This document shows positions 35,603-61,606 of a stretch of 64,000 nt of DNA, in pieces. The stretch is from Amoebidium appalachense. Taxonomy: Eukaryota; Ichthyosporea. Numbering within the stretch: the stretch's first letter is position 1; every line of letters begins with the position of its first letter. The DNA lies in assembly GCA_963693365.1 (NCBI GenBank), contig CAVNZM010000002.1, positions 1,054,001 to 1,118,000 on the forward strand, written 5' to 3'. The notes beneath the pieces are model-generated. The model was not told the DNA's origin, did no database searches, and was given only the letters and a program-made list of their open reading frames with translations. The translations under genes and the position numbers were made by a program.

Positions 35603-36544
35603 TTAGATATGGCGGAACTTCCTGTTCCATATCCACTTGTTAGCAATCAGTTTCTCCCCCTCCAACACCCTGCACCCCGTATGCAGAGAGTACTCATTCA
35701 CCACCCCACTGGGCCTCAGGGAATAGAAAAGCACCGCCTGCCCTTTTACCGCTTTTGCCATTGGTCCGTACGTGCACATCCCTGGGGGTGTTGCTCTAAA
35801 CGCATGATGCACAAACAGCTGAAGGAGAGAAGAAGAAAACCACGTCTCACCCCCCTTCTTCACATCTGTCATGTACCACAGCACCGTCGCCATCCTATTC
35901 CCGTACCCGTAATACAATCGCTCATCCCACCGATCTTTCTTGATCAACTCCGGGTCCCACGCGTCGATTACGTGATAATCGTGGTGTGCATGCAGTCTTT
36001 GCCCTTCTTGGTATCTCACCACCTGTGTGTGTTCTTGGTTGTGTTTTGGCAGCCGCGAAACCCCCTCCACCCTCAGATCAATCTTTTTCACCAAATCATC
36101 TTCATCCACTAACCACGTGTGTGTGCACGTGCGCGCAGACCATACGCCCTCCTCGCTACCCATCCTCACTTTCCCGTTGTCCAAAACGGTGCTCGGTTTC
36201 AGGTCCTTCATTGCACGATTGACGATGGCGTCCGCTTCTTCTGGGAGCAAAAAGCGATCTAAATTTAGCACCAGCGGCTCCATGCTGATGGTCGTTAAAG
36301 TAACAGTGCCAATGTCTACCTCTACCGTCCGCTTAAAGCCAACGTGCACACCCGGCCACATGAACTGGCCTCCTTCGTAAAGAAGAACCACCGCTACCTC
36401 TTGCATATGCGCGGGGGTCGAGATTATGGTTCCGTTCGGGGTGAAGAATTTCCATGGCTCTTGGTTTTCAATCGCCTCGGGGGTTTTGGGTTTCCGGTCG
36501 ATGATCTGTGGAAAGATTGGCCGTTTAGGTGGAAAAACGAAAAG

Positions 36545-36623
<79 letters not shown>

Positions 36624-37381
36624 AGTGTGTGTATGTGGGGAGGGGGGCGGAGGGCCTGAGGTAGAGGAGACGAGAGAGGGAGCTTGGGGGAGGGGGGAGG
36701 GGGGGGGGGGGGGGGGGAGGGCTTTGTGGGGGGGAGGGAGAAACCGTGGATAAGAAGCAAACAATTTGGAAGGCAAAGATAGTGTACACACGCACACGTG
36801 TGTGTGTGTGTGTGTGTGTGTCTGTGCAGGTGGGGGCAACGTGCAGTGTTTGAGTGCAATGCTGAGGGGCAACAAGAATTCGTTACATGTAAGTGAGTGC
36901 GGGCCAGAGAGTGTGTGGCACGTTTAAGCCGAGATCCAGGAACATCGGAAGTGAACCATGTGTATGGTCGTGAAAGGAAAGGTGTGGGACTGCGTTGGTG
37001 GCTGACACGCAAAGGGGCCACTCAGGACCCATATCATATTGCAAATAGTTTGTTGACAGGGCAGGTGGGTGGTGGGTAAAGGGGGAAGGGGCGTTGATGG
37101 GGGGGGGGGGAGGGGGGGAGGGGGGGGGGGAGGCTGCAAGGGGTAGGGAGTGGATGGGGAAGGTGGAGAGGGTGGGAGAGAGAGGGGAGGGGGGGGGGGG
37201 GGGGTGGGGAAGCTTTGAAAGGGTGACAGACTTGTGTGTGTGAGAGGCAGAGAATCAGAGAGGGTAGAGAGATAGAGGGAGAAGAGGGAGAAGGAGAGGG
37301 AGTGGCGGAGGGAGGGAGTGAGGGCGTAGGGAGAGGGGGGGGGGGGGGGGGGAGAGAGAGAGAGAGCGGAAAGAGAAAGAT

Positions 37382-37412
<31 letters not shown>

Positions 37413-38562
37413 AAGGGAAAGAGAGAGAGAGAGAGAGTGTGTGTGTGACTCCGAGACAGAGCGTATGTGTGAGGGTGAGTGTGTAAAGTCTATAAACGGG
37501 CATATTCTCCATGCCAAAGAAGAAAGGATCGGCTTGTCTGCTGAAATTAGGCCATAGTAGAATTTTAAAAGACTTCGAACTTTCAATCATTTTGTGTGGG
37601 CTGGAGGCCGAGGGTGGAGGGGGGGGGAACCAAAGGAAGAGGAAGGGAAATGTGATTTAGGTGTGCAATGGATGCATCACTAAATGATTACTTTCAACGT
37701 GTAAACTTGCTGAATAGGGTGGTGATGCTGCACTTGCTTGTAATGCAGACAAAACAAAACTGCACGTATTCATATGCATCGACACATGCAAATAGTGTAT
37801 TCCACATGCTCACCTTGTGTACTTGCACGTCCAAAATGTATGCAATGTGTGTTGCCAATGGTTCGCGTTGTGTACGTGCAATCATCGATCTTAGTATAAG
37901 TGTACAAGTGTCTTTTTGCTTGCGCGTTCGCGTCCACACACACGCACACATGTGCAGACACACGCACACACACACGCACGCGCGCACACACACACAACAC
38001 ACAGACAATTAGGGTTACAAGAACGCTCAATGCAACAAAATAACAGAGTATGAGTGCCACAGACCTTTTCATCGAACACGGTCCTCACATCCTCCTCCTT
38101 CTCCATTGGCCCCACCCTTATCGTCCAGTGGTCCCACACCTGCGAGTTCTTCCAAACATCCGCAACCCATTCGTTCCCCTTTTGACGGAAACACACAACA
38201 TGAAGCCCCTCAGTTGCCTCGGCACCGTTGAAATGAAGATACGTTCCAGCAGAGAGACAGCGTGGGTTTGAGTTTAACGCACTGAAAATGAGAGAAGGCA
38301 CCGAGACAATGGGCATTTGGTCATAGATGATAAACACTACGACCGCAACAAGAAAAGTGAAAAGAAGATAGATTATGAGAGAGCACAGTCTCAACACCGC
38401 CCAAAGCAAAAGTGAACTTGTAGATTGGGGGGGCTTTTGTTTGTGTTCGGGGTGCCCCTCCGGCTTCGAAACCCCAAATGGGTCTGCTGGGGTTTTCTTT
38501 GCTTGTTTGGCGCGGTGTGTGAGTTCTGGATGCTCCTTTGCCTTGCCATTCTCCACTTTCAT
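35603..38562 (-). CDS. Membrane-anchored prolyl 4-hydroxylase (Fe(II)/2-oxoglutarate dioxygenase)
   Basis: Two exons, 38065-38562 and 35603-36505, join in phase 0 to 466 residues. The ATG at 38560-38562 has an in-frame TAG just upstream. A polar Lys-rich N-terminus is followed by one hydrophobic segment (about 52-80, LIIYLLFTFLVAVVVFII), so it is probably a type II ER/Golgi protein. The catalytic domain fills the C-terminal half: LNLDRFLLPEEADAIV, QVVRYQEGQRLHAHHDYH, GNRMATVLWYMTDVKKGGETWF, and SLHTGCRVLEGEKLIANKW. Iron ligands are H340, D342 and H441; K451 would bind 2-oxoglutarate. The family hydroxylates proline in collagen-like or wall glycoproteins; the substrate is not shown. A linker after the membrane span (about 105-230) has no domain I recognise. 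The 1559-nt intron ends, on the sense strand, with (CA)n about 40 nt before a CTTTCCACAG acceptor. Confidence 0.93.
36545..37440. repeat. Simple-sequence block in the P4H intron
   Basis: (GT)n at 36545-36620, poly(G) tracts at about 36686-36720, 37100-37130 and 37190-37205, and (GA)n at about 37350-37435. On the gene's sense strand these are CA, C and CT tracts. Confidence 0.9.
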
Positions 38563-38670
38563 TTTCGTTCGCAACTAGAAAGTGACTGGCGGTGGTGCCA
38601 AGAGGATGTTGAATGAATATATCTTATTTGTACGTTTCTAAGAATAGGTGATTCTACACGAGACTTGGAA

Positions 38671-39865
38671 GGGCCTGTTTGGCAACGCGGAGTTCGCGGC
38701 CTAACTCCGGAGTAAGATCGATTTTGGAGTTAGGGCTTAACGCGAATTTCTGAAATCCGCGGATGCCAAACAGACGGCCCAATCTGGCCTGTGAACGCTG
38801 GAGTTCAAACCCCTCGGACATCGCTTGAACTCCAAATTCTAGAATCCACCTCCGGAGGTGGATTATGCCGAAATGTTCAACTCCGTGTGAAGGTCTAAAC
38901 CAATGAAAATACATGCCATGAGACCTTTTCACATACCTCTCTCAGCCAATAGTCGGCAGTGCAATATAGCCAAAACAAGTTAAAGTGGAAAAGGCGCCAA
39001 ACGGAAAGTCCGTTGTCACCGGCATGGCCAGCTTGCTGGTGAGCCTGCGACAGCCCGAGCGCAGGCTGCGACACAGCCACACACAGCCGGCCACATGTGA
39101 ATAGGTCGTATAAAAACAAGCCCCCCCTCAACTATTCTTCCTCTTCGCGGCCAACTTGTAGGCAACTTTTTTTTTACCATTAGACAATCTTTTGCACCTC
39201 GGTCAAGATTGTCTGAACCGACAAGATTCCTGGACCGACACACCGTGCCCAAGGGTATATAACATCACACATGTCACTTCCATGGCGTCCATACTGTCAC
39301 TCTCTTCGATGAAAGGAGCAAGCTTCTCATTAACAAGTTTGCAACGTATGGACTAACGCGTAGCACATCATTCACCCGTGTCTCGTGGGCAGTGCCAAGC
39401 AGCTCTTGCACATACTCTTTACCACCAATTGCAAGGGGGGAAGTACGGCATGGATCTTTGAACTCTGGACTATATGCCAAGGCTGCAATTGCGGCCGAAA
39501 GGGCCATGTTTCGTGCTAAATACATAGTGGTTTTGCAACCGGAAACGTTGTTGTTGTTATATATGCAAATGGTATCATCACAGTGTATACAAATACATAC
39601 ATACGGGACACTGCACAGTCACTTGCACTGATCGAGTCCTAGGTACGATATACGTGCAAAGTATGCGCACTCCGATCAACGTAAAACTTGCGCAATGTGA
39701 CTTGGTAAACTAAGCTGAAAAAAGTGTTGTCTGTTTGGCACGAGCGGTTATCTACGCCAGGTTTTGACCTGAATCCGGATTACAAGTCAGAATCTGGATA
39801 CTGATTTGATACCCTGCGTATACGGTCTACGCCGGAGTTCGTAACTCCGCGTTGCCAAACAGGCC
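38671..39865. mobile_element. DNA-transposon remnant with CTGTTTGGCA termini, possibly PIF/Harbinger
   Basis: The left end GGCCTGTTTGGCAACGCGGA (38672) is the exact inverse of the right end TCCGCGTTGCCAAACAGGCC (39865). Each end is also a small foldback of its own (about 38671-38782 and 39727-39865), with internal GCCAAACAGA and TCTGTTTGGC. Between them, the minus-strand frame at 39274-39525 contains GKEYVQELLGTAHETRVNDV followed by LRVSPYVANLL, which resembles the region before the DDE domain in Harbinger transposases. GGCCTGTTTGG-like termini are typical of that superfamily. I could not define a 3-bp target duplication. It may be one degraded element or two MITEs around a fragment. Confidence 0.6.
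39274..39525 (-). pseudogene. Possible Harbinger-type transposase fragment
   Basis: An 84-codon open frame with MALSAAIAALAYSP, then GKEYVQELLGTAHETRVNDVL and SPYVANLLMRSLL. The pattern ...YV.ELL....R...VLR.....F..L is that of PIF/Harbinger transposases upstream of the catalytic DDE domain. There is no DDE region, so the fragment cannot be active. The assignment is by pattern only. Confidence 0.4.
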
Positions 39866-41420
39866 GAGAGAAGCTGACTGACTACACCAGCTGAAATGTG
39901 ATGTGTATTACACTGATGGACAGAATCGAGACCATGTGATCATGGTAAAAGAGACGTGGTTGTTATGACCACACGCAATCTTGTGTATTACACTTGTGTC
40001 AACACTCAGTAACATCAAGTTGTCTGGTGTTCTCAATGCTTCCTCTAGACCGGTCTAACCTTCCAGGGGGCCATTCAGTCTCAGTTCTGGTAAGCTTTTC
40101 TGCCCTTTCTCGTTTTTGACTTAAAGAAAGCTTGAAGAAAAGGAATAAATACTGAGGAATTCCAGAATTATTTGGACTGCTTGATCGATTGGTGGAGAGT
40201 TTTTAACTCTAAGTCCCCCAACACTTTTACATCCAGGGATTTCTGATCTTTCAAGTTGAGCTGTAAAATTCAATTTAACTTACAAATATAGCCCAAAATG
40301 CTCTAATTTAGCACACCACAAGCATAATTTTATAGCATTACAACTTAATATTTTATATCTCATTTTTATACTCATATGCAAGTTTCACGTTTACTATATT
40401 GTAATTGTGAATGGCCCCAAAATTTTGCGAAAGTGTGGGACAGCCATTTCAATACTCTGCGAGACACGGTGACACCGAGTGAGGCGGCCAATCAGATTTC
40501 GCCACCCTCATTTGCTAAGCAGGACTCAGGAGTGGCGGTTGGGATTTGACGTTGCCCAGGAAAGACATTTTCAACAATCCCATTATCATATGCTGTTGAA
40601 ACATATGCTGTCTCCGGCTTGTAGGTGCGTAAATAAAAAAAATATTCTACCAAGGTTCAGTTGCACCCATCCTTAGAATGTAGCCGTACGTGCCCCTCAA
40701 GCCTCAACCCTGCCCGTTTTGATACCCTCTAGACCAATCAGTGAAAGTGCAAGCTACCCTTCTGATTGGCTACAAATTAGGATTACGAGTCGAGGATTCA
40801 CCGTAATTTCCAAAAACCTATCCAAGCAGCTAGCTGATAACTCGGTTGTGTCAATAATAATGTTATATGCTCCTTCTTGTGCACATTGGCAGTTTTCTTT
40901 CGTTTCTAATATGTTTCTAATACGTTTTCTAATAATAATGTTTTCCTACTTTGTTATAAAAGATAGCAGTAAATTCACCTTAGTCCAAATCCCGTACATA
41001 CTCCAGATCTGGCTCGAACGATGTGAACAACAGAATGAATATTTTCTTCGAGATAACATTTGCGAATATTGCAAGTTGGTGTCCTTTGGTCACTTGTTGT
41101 TTTATTTTATTTCATCACCTTGGCTTTTTCGAATTCGGTGGTCATGTAGCCAGTGGAAAAAAATATTGCAACGAAAATTGAAAGGGCAGATAACAGGCCC
41201 GGTCTTGCCAGTGACGTTGGCCTCTTTCAAGCTTTAGGGGCGGCCAGAACGGCCATACACTTGAGTAAGCAAGTAGCTTTGTTTGAGGCTCCATAAGCTT
41301 AGTAATATTAGTTGCCTCGTGATCACCCCTTATTTAGCCAGGTTGGACTCTGGATAGACTTGCCCAAGAGCCATGTTGCACTGTGTGACTGCCGTGGAGT
41401 CTTCTTGACCCTGTAGGAAG
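39866..41420. other. Intergenic, no gene recognised
   Basis: AT-rich unique sequence. An open frame at 40719-41237 lacks an ATG near its start and shows no domain; I do not call it. Confidence 0.5.
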
Positions 41421-41470
41421 GACACAACATGGGCCCTACATTAATGGCAAGGGGTGAGTGTTCTAGACGT

Positions 41471-41577
41471 CACACACATACACACACACAAACGCACACG
41501 CACAAACACGCGCAAACGCAAACACACGCATACGCTCGCACACACACACGCACACACACGAACACACGCACACACAC

Positions 41578-41608
<31 letters not shown>

Positions 41609-41834
41609 TGCACGCACATACATGCCGAAAAGATCTTGCTGCCGGCGTTGAGGGGACAAACAAATAAAGCTCAGCGCTGGTGTGCATGTACACAATCAAA
41701 ATGAAACACAAAAACTCGATGCCACTGGACGCAAGGGACACACACACACACATACACACACACACATGCACAACACACGTGCACACAAAGGCACACACAC
41801 ACACACACATACCATGCCCACGCCCACGCCCACG

Positions 41835-41904
<70 letters not shown>

Positions 41905-41925
41905 TACCCACACGCACAGGCACAC

Positions 41926-41957
<32 letters not shown>

Positions 41958-42008
41958 GCACACTCACACAAAAACGCACACACAAGCACACACATACACA
42001 CACACAAA
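41471..42008. repeat. CA-rich block upstream of the receptor gene
   Basis: Imperfect (CA)n with CACG and CATA variants in two parts (41471-41620 and 41740-42008), separated by about 120 bases of unique sequence. Confidence 0.9.
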
Positions 42009-42180
42009 AGCCCACCCGACAGACACACAACAGACACAGCTGTACAGGCAGAAACCTGAAATTAATTACACACTAACACCACGAAAAAAGACCGCCCCCC
42101 CCCCCCCACCCAACCCCGATCCACCCAATGCACCTTGAGTCATCACGGACATATCGAACTCAACCCCAAAGGGGACACAC

Positions 42181-56035
<13,855 letters not shown>

Positions 56036-56137
56036 ACATAGTTTGCCCCCTGCGGCTTTTTGTATATTTCTTCTTCTTCTTCCCCTTCCCCTCCCCAAAT
56101 CCCCCTCCCCCCTCCCCCCCCCCCCCAAAAAAAAAAA

Positions 56138-56176
56138 CCCCCCAACCCCAACCCCAACCCCAACCCCAACCCCACA
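56138..56176. repeat. CCCCAA array (telomere-like)
   Basis: Five to six CAACCCC units just 3' of the receptor stop codon. TTGGGG on the other strand is the ciliate-type telomere repeat, but at this length in a C-rich region chance expansion is likely. Confidence 0.7.
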
Positions 56177-57051
56177 ACCCCACAAACCCCCCTATTCTCT
56201 AACGCACACATACCGACACTCCCTCTCTATCTCACTCTCGTCTATCTTTTTTTTTTTTTTTTTGGTTGTGTGTGCGTATTCGGGAGAGAGAACGCAATAT
56301 CAGGGAAGGAAATGTATCACATGTGGTGTCGTTAGGATAGAGTGGCTCTAATGCATGTCTAGGAGGTTTAAAAGCGAGAGGGTGGGGTGGGGGGGAGTTC
56401 TATTGAATGCCTAGAAGATTTTTTTAGAGGGGGATGGGAATCCCATGAATTTTTTGTAAGGTTTTTTGAAAAGGAGGGGGGGAAGGGGTCCAATAGATGT
56501 ATTGATTTTTTGCTAGAGGGAGTATAATGAATATGGGAGTTGACATTGTCTAGACAGCAAGTTTTGTGAGGGGCTGTAGAAATGGACATTCTAATATTAG
56601 TACGGTATGGATTTTAATATTAGTGCAGGATCATGGCTTTAGTCGCATTGTTTTGACGAAGTGCAAGTCACTGAATCCTAATAGTGTTGTTTTACAGGCG
56701 AATGTGTAATTCAAGTCTTCTAAATTCTTGGCTATCTTTAAGTCTTTAATCGTAGCCGTGTCATTGGATCCTATGAAAACACTATATTAGATGTTATCGA
56801 ATAATAATTCGAAGTGTGATCACCGTGTGCACATGATTTGCATTGAGGAAAACCTGTGCTTTTGCTGGGCAACGAGGACGGAGATTGGCCGGATTGGGCC
56901 ATGAATAAAATCTTACCGTCCTGAAAACCGGTTTCCGGGTAACTGTTCATTATAATTATAATTATAATTAGAGTATCGTGAATATTGGCTGCTCTTAGTC
57001 CCCCCCCCCCCCTCCCCCCCCCCCCTCCTTGCGCGCTCTCAACACACACGC

Positions 57052-57133
<82 letters not shown>

Positions 57134-57162
57134 CCAGCTAGTGTCTCTGACACAGACGCAGA

Positions 57163-57244
<82 letters not shown>

Positions 57245-57259
57245 ATACACAAACACACA

Positions 57260-57325
<66 letters not shown>

Positions 57326-60300
57326 ACACACACACACACACACACGCACATAGTATCGGACGCATGTGTGCACACCTGTGGTAGGGCTACCTTTCGTAAA
57401 AACGGTTTTTTCCAATTTCCTTATATGGCTAATCTGATCGAACCGGATTCGATCTGGACCAATCATAAATACCCCTTGGCAGAGTTTTCTCGTTACGACA
57501 CGTAGGGCTACCTTTCGTATCCCGTGTTATTACAGTTACTAAAAACTTTGACTCCAGTGAAAACTTGAAAAGAGCATCAAACACAGTGATACGAAACGAG
57601 AAGTGAAGACGAACCGAAACGAACCGGAACGTACACACACGTTGCAGAATGAGCCGGCAGAGCCGGCGCGCCAAGTTGGGAGCGCGCCAAAAGCAAAATG
57701 CACGCATCCGATTGGTTGACCCGAATCTGACCCGAATATCCGGGTCTGGACAAACCCGGCCCGACTTGACCCGATCCGGCCGGGTCGGCCGCCAGAGGTG
57801 CCCATATCCAGATGTGCCCATATCCAGTGGTGCCCAATCATAGTTCACACTTGGCCTGTATGGTCCGCAAAGTTCAGCGGCCTAAGCCTTGCGCACGGTA
57901 TTGATTTTGACGCAGGCTGCCAGGGAGCCTCGCGCGAAGCACCTTTAGAAGCATACTTTTTATAGCTATTATCCGAGTTGGAGCCGTTTTTCGTTATCAT
58001 TTATAGGCCACGTATTTGTTGGATGTTGTGTTTTTTTTTGTCACGGCCCTCTTGTTTTCAGAGGGCCGTGTTTTTGTGCATCGCTACGGATTTTATTGTA
58101 ACTCAAGTTAAGACTTCCGCTATGATGTAGTGATTCCAGATGTGCCAGACTCGCTGTCGATTGGATACTTCGATTAAGCCAATCAGCTACTATGAGTCAC
58201 CACTTAGCTTGTAGATTCTAAAGGAGAAAAAACTAGGACTGTTTATCCTGTTTATCTATCCCGAGCTCCTGTATCACGATTTGATAATAGGTTTTTGCCT
58301 AAATGCTGCTTTTCCTGTAAAATTATATAAATGAGTGAGGTGGCAAGACAGAGTGAAGCAAACAACTTGGGCAGGCTCCGAGGAAGGCGTCATGCCAGGC
58401 ATTGATGCCAGGGAGGCTTTTGATTGGTGCGTTTGTCCATTTATGACATTCTCCGAAACTCGGTGAGCTCCCTTTTTAACTGTTATCGGTCGATGGCTGT
58501 GGCTTCGAGTTGAAGTGTCGTAGACAAACATTGGTAGCCAGAAAGAATATTTTTTGAATGTCCCTATTTTTTTGCTATAGTAAAAATATAAAGACCAACA
58601 ACTTTTCACAACGTGCAGTTATCCGCCTAATAGACTTAGTAGATGGAGAGCGACCAACTGGATAGCGTGGCGTTGAACATCTAATTTCATAGATATACGA
58701 CAAGTCCTGTCTAGACCCGTCAAACGCAAGCTCTATACAGCAGATTACGGATATGTAGCCGCCAAAATGAATGATTTATATATACTTTATAAAGTATTTT
58801 AATAGATATAATAAACAATCAATACAGGTTGGAGTGCATATTTTCTGCAAAAACTTCCAAAAATCATAATGAAAAACATCGATCCCTGGTTAGCCACAAT
58901 CACGAGCTTATATTTCACGGCGGCTGTTGCGCATGCTGAGCATTGCAGAACCTTTTCTCGTGCCTTTTCTCGTTGGAACGCACACTGCTTGTGTCTTCTC
59001 TTTTGGGTGCCTTGCTACAGCTAGGCTACCTTGCTTGACTGTTAGATTTCCTAGGCAGGTTTACGTGAACCCCGGGCGGGCTTGTCTGGGACTAATCTAG
59101 TGTTCAAGCGAGTTCTGTAATGCCTACCGAACGACTACTCTATTGTCAGGGTTTATGGGGGGCTCTGCCATTGGAGAAGCTTGGTTGTAGGCTCCTTGCA
59201 GATTGTAGCTTAGACATCCTCGTGACCAGATGGGGCAATCTAGTCTCTCTCTTGTGATCTCCTCCCAGTTAGTTTACACCTGAGCAGATCTTTCTACATC
59301 TGAGCTTCTTTTTTTTTTTTTTTTTTTTTTTCTTTTGCTTCTTGCAGCTGTTTGGATCTCCTTTCTTTGCAACTTTTATTTCTGAACCTACGTATCCTTC
59401 CCGAGGTGACTCCTATCAGTTATGCTATCCATATAGTACTATGCGTTACGATGTTATCTAAAACAACATATGTATATTTTTTTTGGCCGGTATCTTCCTT
59501 TCATGAGCGGTTTTTTCTTTACCCCGGGAAATCTGCGATATCTCGCCTTTTCACCTTCTATGAGCACATCAATAAAGTCATTATTAAAAAAAAAATATAC
59601 GTTTCTTTAGACATAGGGGAGGTGTAGGGAGAGCTCATGTCTCAGGCGGCACTACCAAGTGACCACAAGCGAACCAATCATATCGCACTGTTTGTTTACA
59701 CACGCCGCACCTATGGGAAGACGCAGAATGATACATTTTAATTGTAAAGTAGAGTTGATAATAGCTAAAAACAAATGTAAACTACCATATATGTAAAGCA
59801 CATCAGATAAAATTTCCAAAATCTTGCTTTAGTTGCGATTATTTGAGCATTTTGCCGGCGCCGTCATAACTCTGGCTTGATGACTCATTGAGCCAGCTGA
59901 GCTTGTCAGTCATAAAATGAGCATACGGGCAATCCCCAGCCGAGTCTCGTTTTGAAATCATGCATGCCTGTTGCCGAGAGTCGTCTATGTGTTGTTGCTG
60001 ATATCACCGCATGCATTGGCCGCATACATAGCCTCATACACTACAGAACGTTCAAGAACGTTTATGTGTCATCTTTTCAGTCACTCTTGACTGTAGTAGT
60101 CGTTTCTCTTAACTAAATATGCAAAGTAGACGTGGTTTTAAGAAAAAGGTAGTGAAAACCATGCCTTCCGTATAAACATAATGAAGGCTTGCTAGGTACT
60201 AAGCAGAGTTATGGTAACCCCTTGAAGGGCTACGAAATTTGCGTATACGTACACATACATATTCTCTGTTTTTCCCGGCCGATGTAATCACACACACATG

Positions 60301-60326
60301 CTTAGTTGAACAAAAGTGTCTACAGA
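56177..60326. other. Intergenic, no gene recognised
   Basis: (CA)n at 57056-57345, an 18-bp direct-repeat pair (57381 and 57502), a GACCCGA-rich GC segment (57717-57790), a 10-bp-stem hairpin (58042-58070) and AT-rich sequence from about 58600. Open frames here are short and have no domain. Confidence 0.5.
57056..57345. repeat. Interrupted (CA)n block
   Basis: Three CA tracts separated by short unique pieces, about 290 bases in all. Confidence 0.95.
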
Positions 60327-61049
60327 ATGGGTTACATAATTCCTGTCCACGAGTTGACAGCAAAGGACACACGCGTTCTGCGCGAAAGCTGGGCAAAGAT
60401 TTCAAGTGAGACCCCAAACAACAGTTTGAAATCGGAGTTTTGGGTTCGTTTTTTCGACCTATTCTACGAGGAACTGTTTCATCGCGCACCCGACGCCAAG
60501 CACCTTTTCAACCCCAAAACTGCTATGCATCTGCAAGCAGAATGTCTCGTTTGCCTCGTGTCACATTTAGTGGTGCGATCGGAGGAGCTTCGAAGCGGTG
60601 CAAGCCGGGAAGAGCTCAGAAAACTCGGCAAGCTTCACGCACATGTCCTTTCGTCGGACATGTACATTGTGGCTGCGCAAACACTCTACGCAGTCATTTC
60701 CACGTTTGTGAAGGAGCAAAACATGCACTTTACACCAGCGCTTCGTACCGCCTGGGCAGCAGCGATTGCGACCCTAGTCGAATACATGAACCCAAAGATC
60801 AAGCGGGCCGCCCTTGTGCCAACATTGCTCCTTCAGACAGAATCTTGCCCAAGCCCCCCCCTTTCCCCCGTTTCGAGTGGAAGTTTTTTCGGGTTTGTGG
60901 CGCGCGCCAAGTCTCTCTTCCACCGCTCCAACAGCAACAAGAGCGCGCGGAACAGAAGCTGGGAGTCGATGCCCGTAAAACCAGGGGCCATGCATGAATT
61001 TAGCAAGAGCAGGAGTCTAACCAACCTGCACAGGCGAAACACAGTTTGA
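60327..61049 (+). CDS. Globin with a basic Ser/Arg-rich C-terminal tail
   Basis: Intronless, 240 residues from the ATG at 60327 (the open frame extends upstream only with non-ATG codons). The globin domain covers about residues 9-155. It starts LTAKDTRVLRESWAKI, has FWVRFFDLFYEELFHRAP for the B-C-D region, MHLQAECLVCLVSHLV for helix E (Q70 at the probable distal position) and LRKLGKLHAHVLSSDMY for helix F, with H104 as the probable proximal haem ligand. Gln at E7 with this arrangement is common in single-domain globins of microbial eukaryotes and bacterial flavohaemoglobins. Residues from about 160 on form a tail rich in Ser, Arg and Lys (RAKSLFHRSNSNKS, SKSRSLTNLHRRNTV) with no domain. No reductase domain follows. 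Role in oxygen, NO or sensing cannot be decided. AATAAA occurs at 61443-61448. Confidence 0.9.
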   Translation: MGYIIPVHELTAKDTRVLRESWAKISSETPNNSLKSEFWVRFFDLFYEELFHRAPDAKHLFNPKTAMHLQAECLVCLVSHLVVRSEELRSGASREELRKLGKLHAHVLSSDMYIVAAQTLYAVISTFVKEQNMHFTPALRTAWAAAIATLVEYMNPKIKRAALVPTLLLQTESCPSPPLSPVSSGSFFGFVARAKSLFHRSNSNKSARNRSWESMPVKPGAMHEFSKSRSLTNLHRRNTV

Positions 61050-61606
61050 AATCGTTTGGTCTCATTGAGTTCAAAAGTTAGATGACGTATGCAGCTTACG
61101 TTTTTTTGGTTCGAATGAAAGAAATTTTTCCGATGAAATTAGGCGAAACTAAGATTTCAGGGGCATGGCCTGTGCTTAAGGCTTGCGTAAATTTTTAACA
61201 ATCTAAAGTCCTGGGTGCGGCTTGCACCTTGTAAATAGTCCTTGCAATTTTAAACACATTCGTGCTACACTGCACCAAAACCTGACAGCATTTAGCCTAA
61301 ATATTAGAGCCCAAAGCTCGTTTGTAAAGTTAGTTCTATATGCCCTCCCAGGGCTATGTATCTACAAGGGCTGGGTACATAGTTGCTCATCCCATGTTTC
61401 GTGAAAGCAGCCCATGTGCACTGTGTGCACACATGTTCTGCGAATAAACTGCCACCGGAAGGCTTTTCGATAAACACGGCATCATGTCACGATGCACTTA
61501 CTGGGATTGGAAGCAAAGGCCTTTTTGACCCACATTAGGACGTGCTTTTGCAGAAAAAGTGCGAAGGCTTTAGAAATTTCAACGTGCTCATGGTCTTGCG
61601 CGCACG
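61050..61606. other. 3' flank of globin gene
   Basis: Unique sequence with AATAAA at 61443-61448; nothing else recognised. Confidence 0.5.

Noticed and set aside
40719-41237. 172-codon frame
   Set aside because: It begins at a non-ATG codon, has AT-driven hydrophobic composition and no family motif.
59352-59627. 91-codon frame rich in Phe/Leu/Ile
   Set aside because: It lies in AT-rich intergenic sequence after a poly(T) tract, with no domain.
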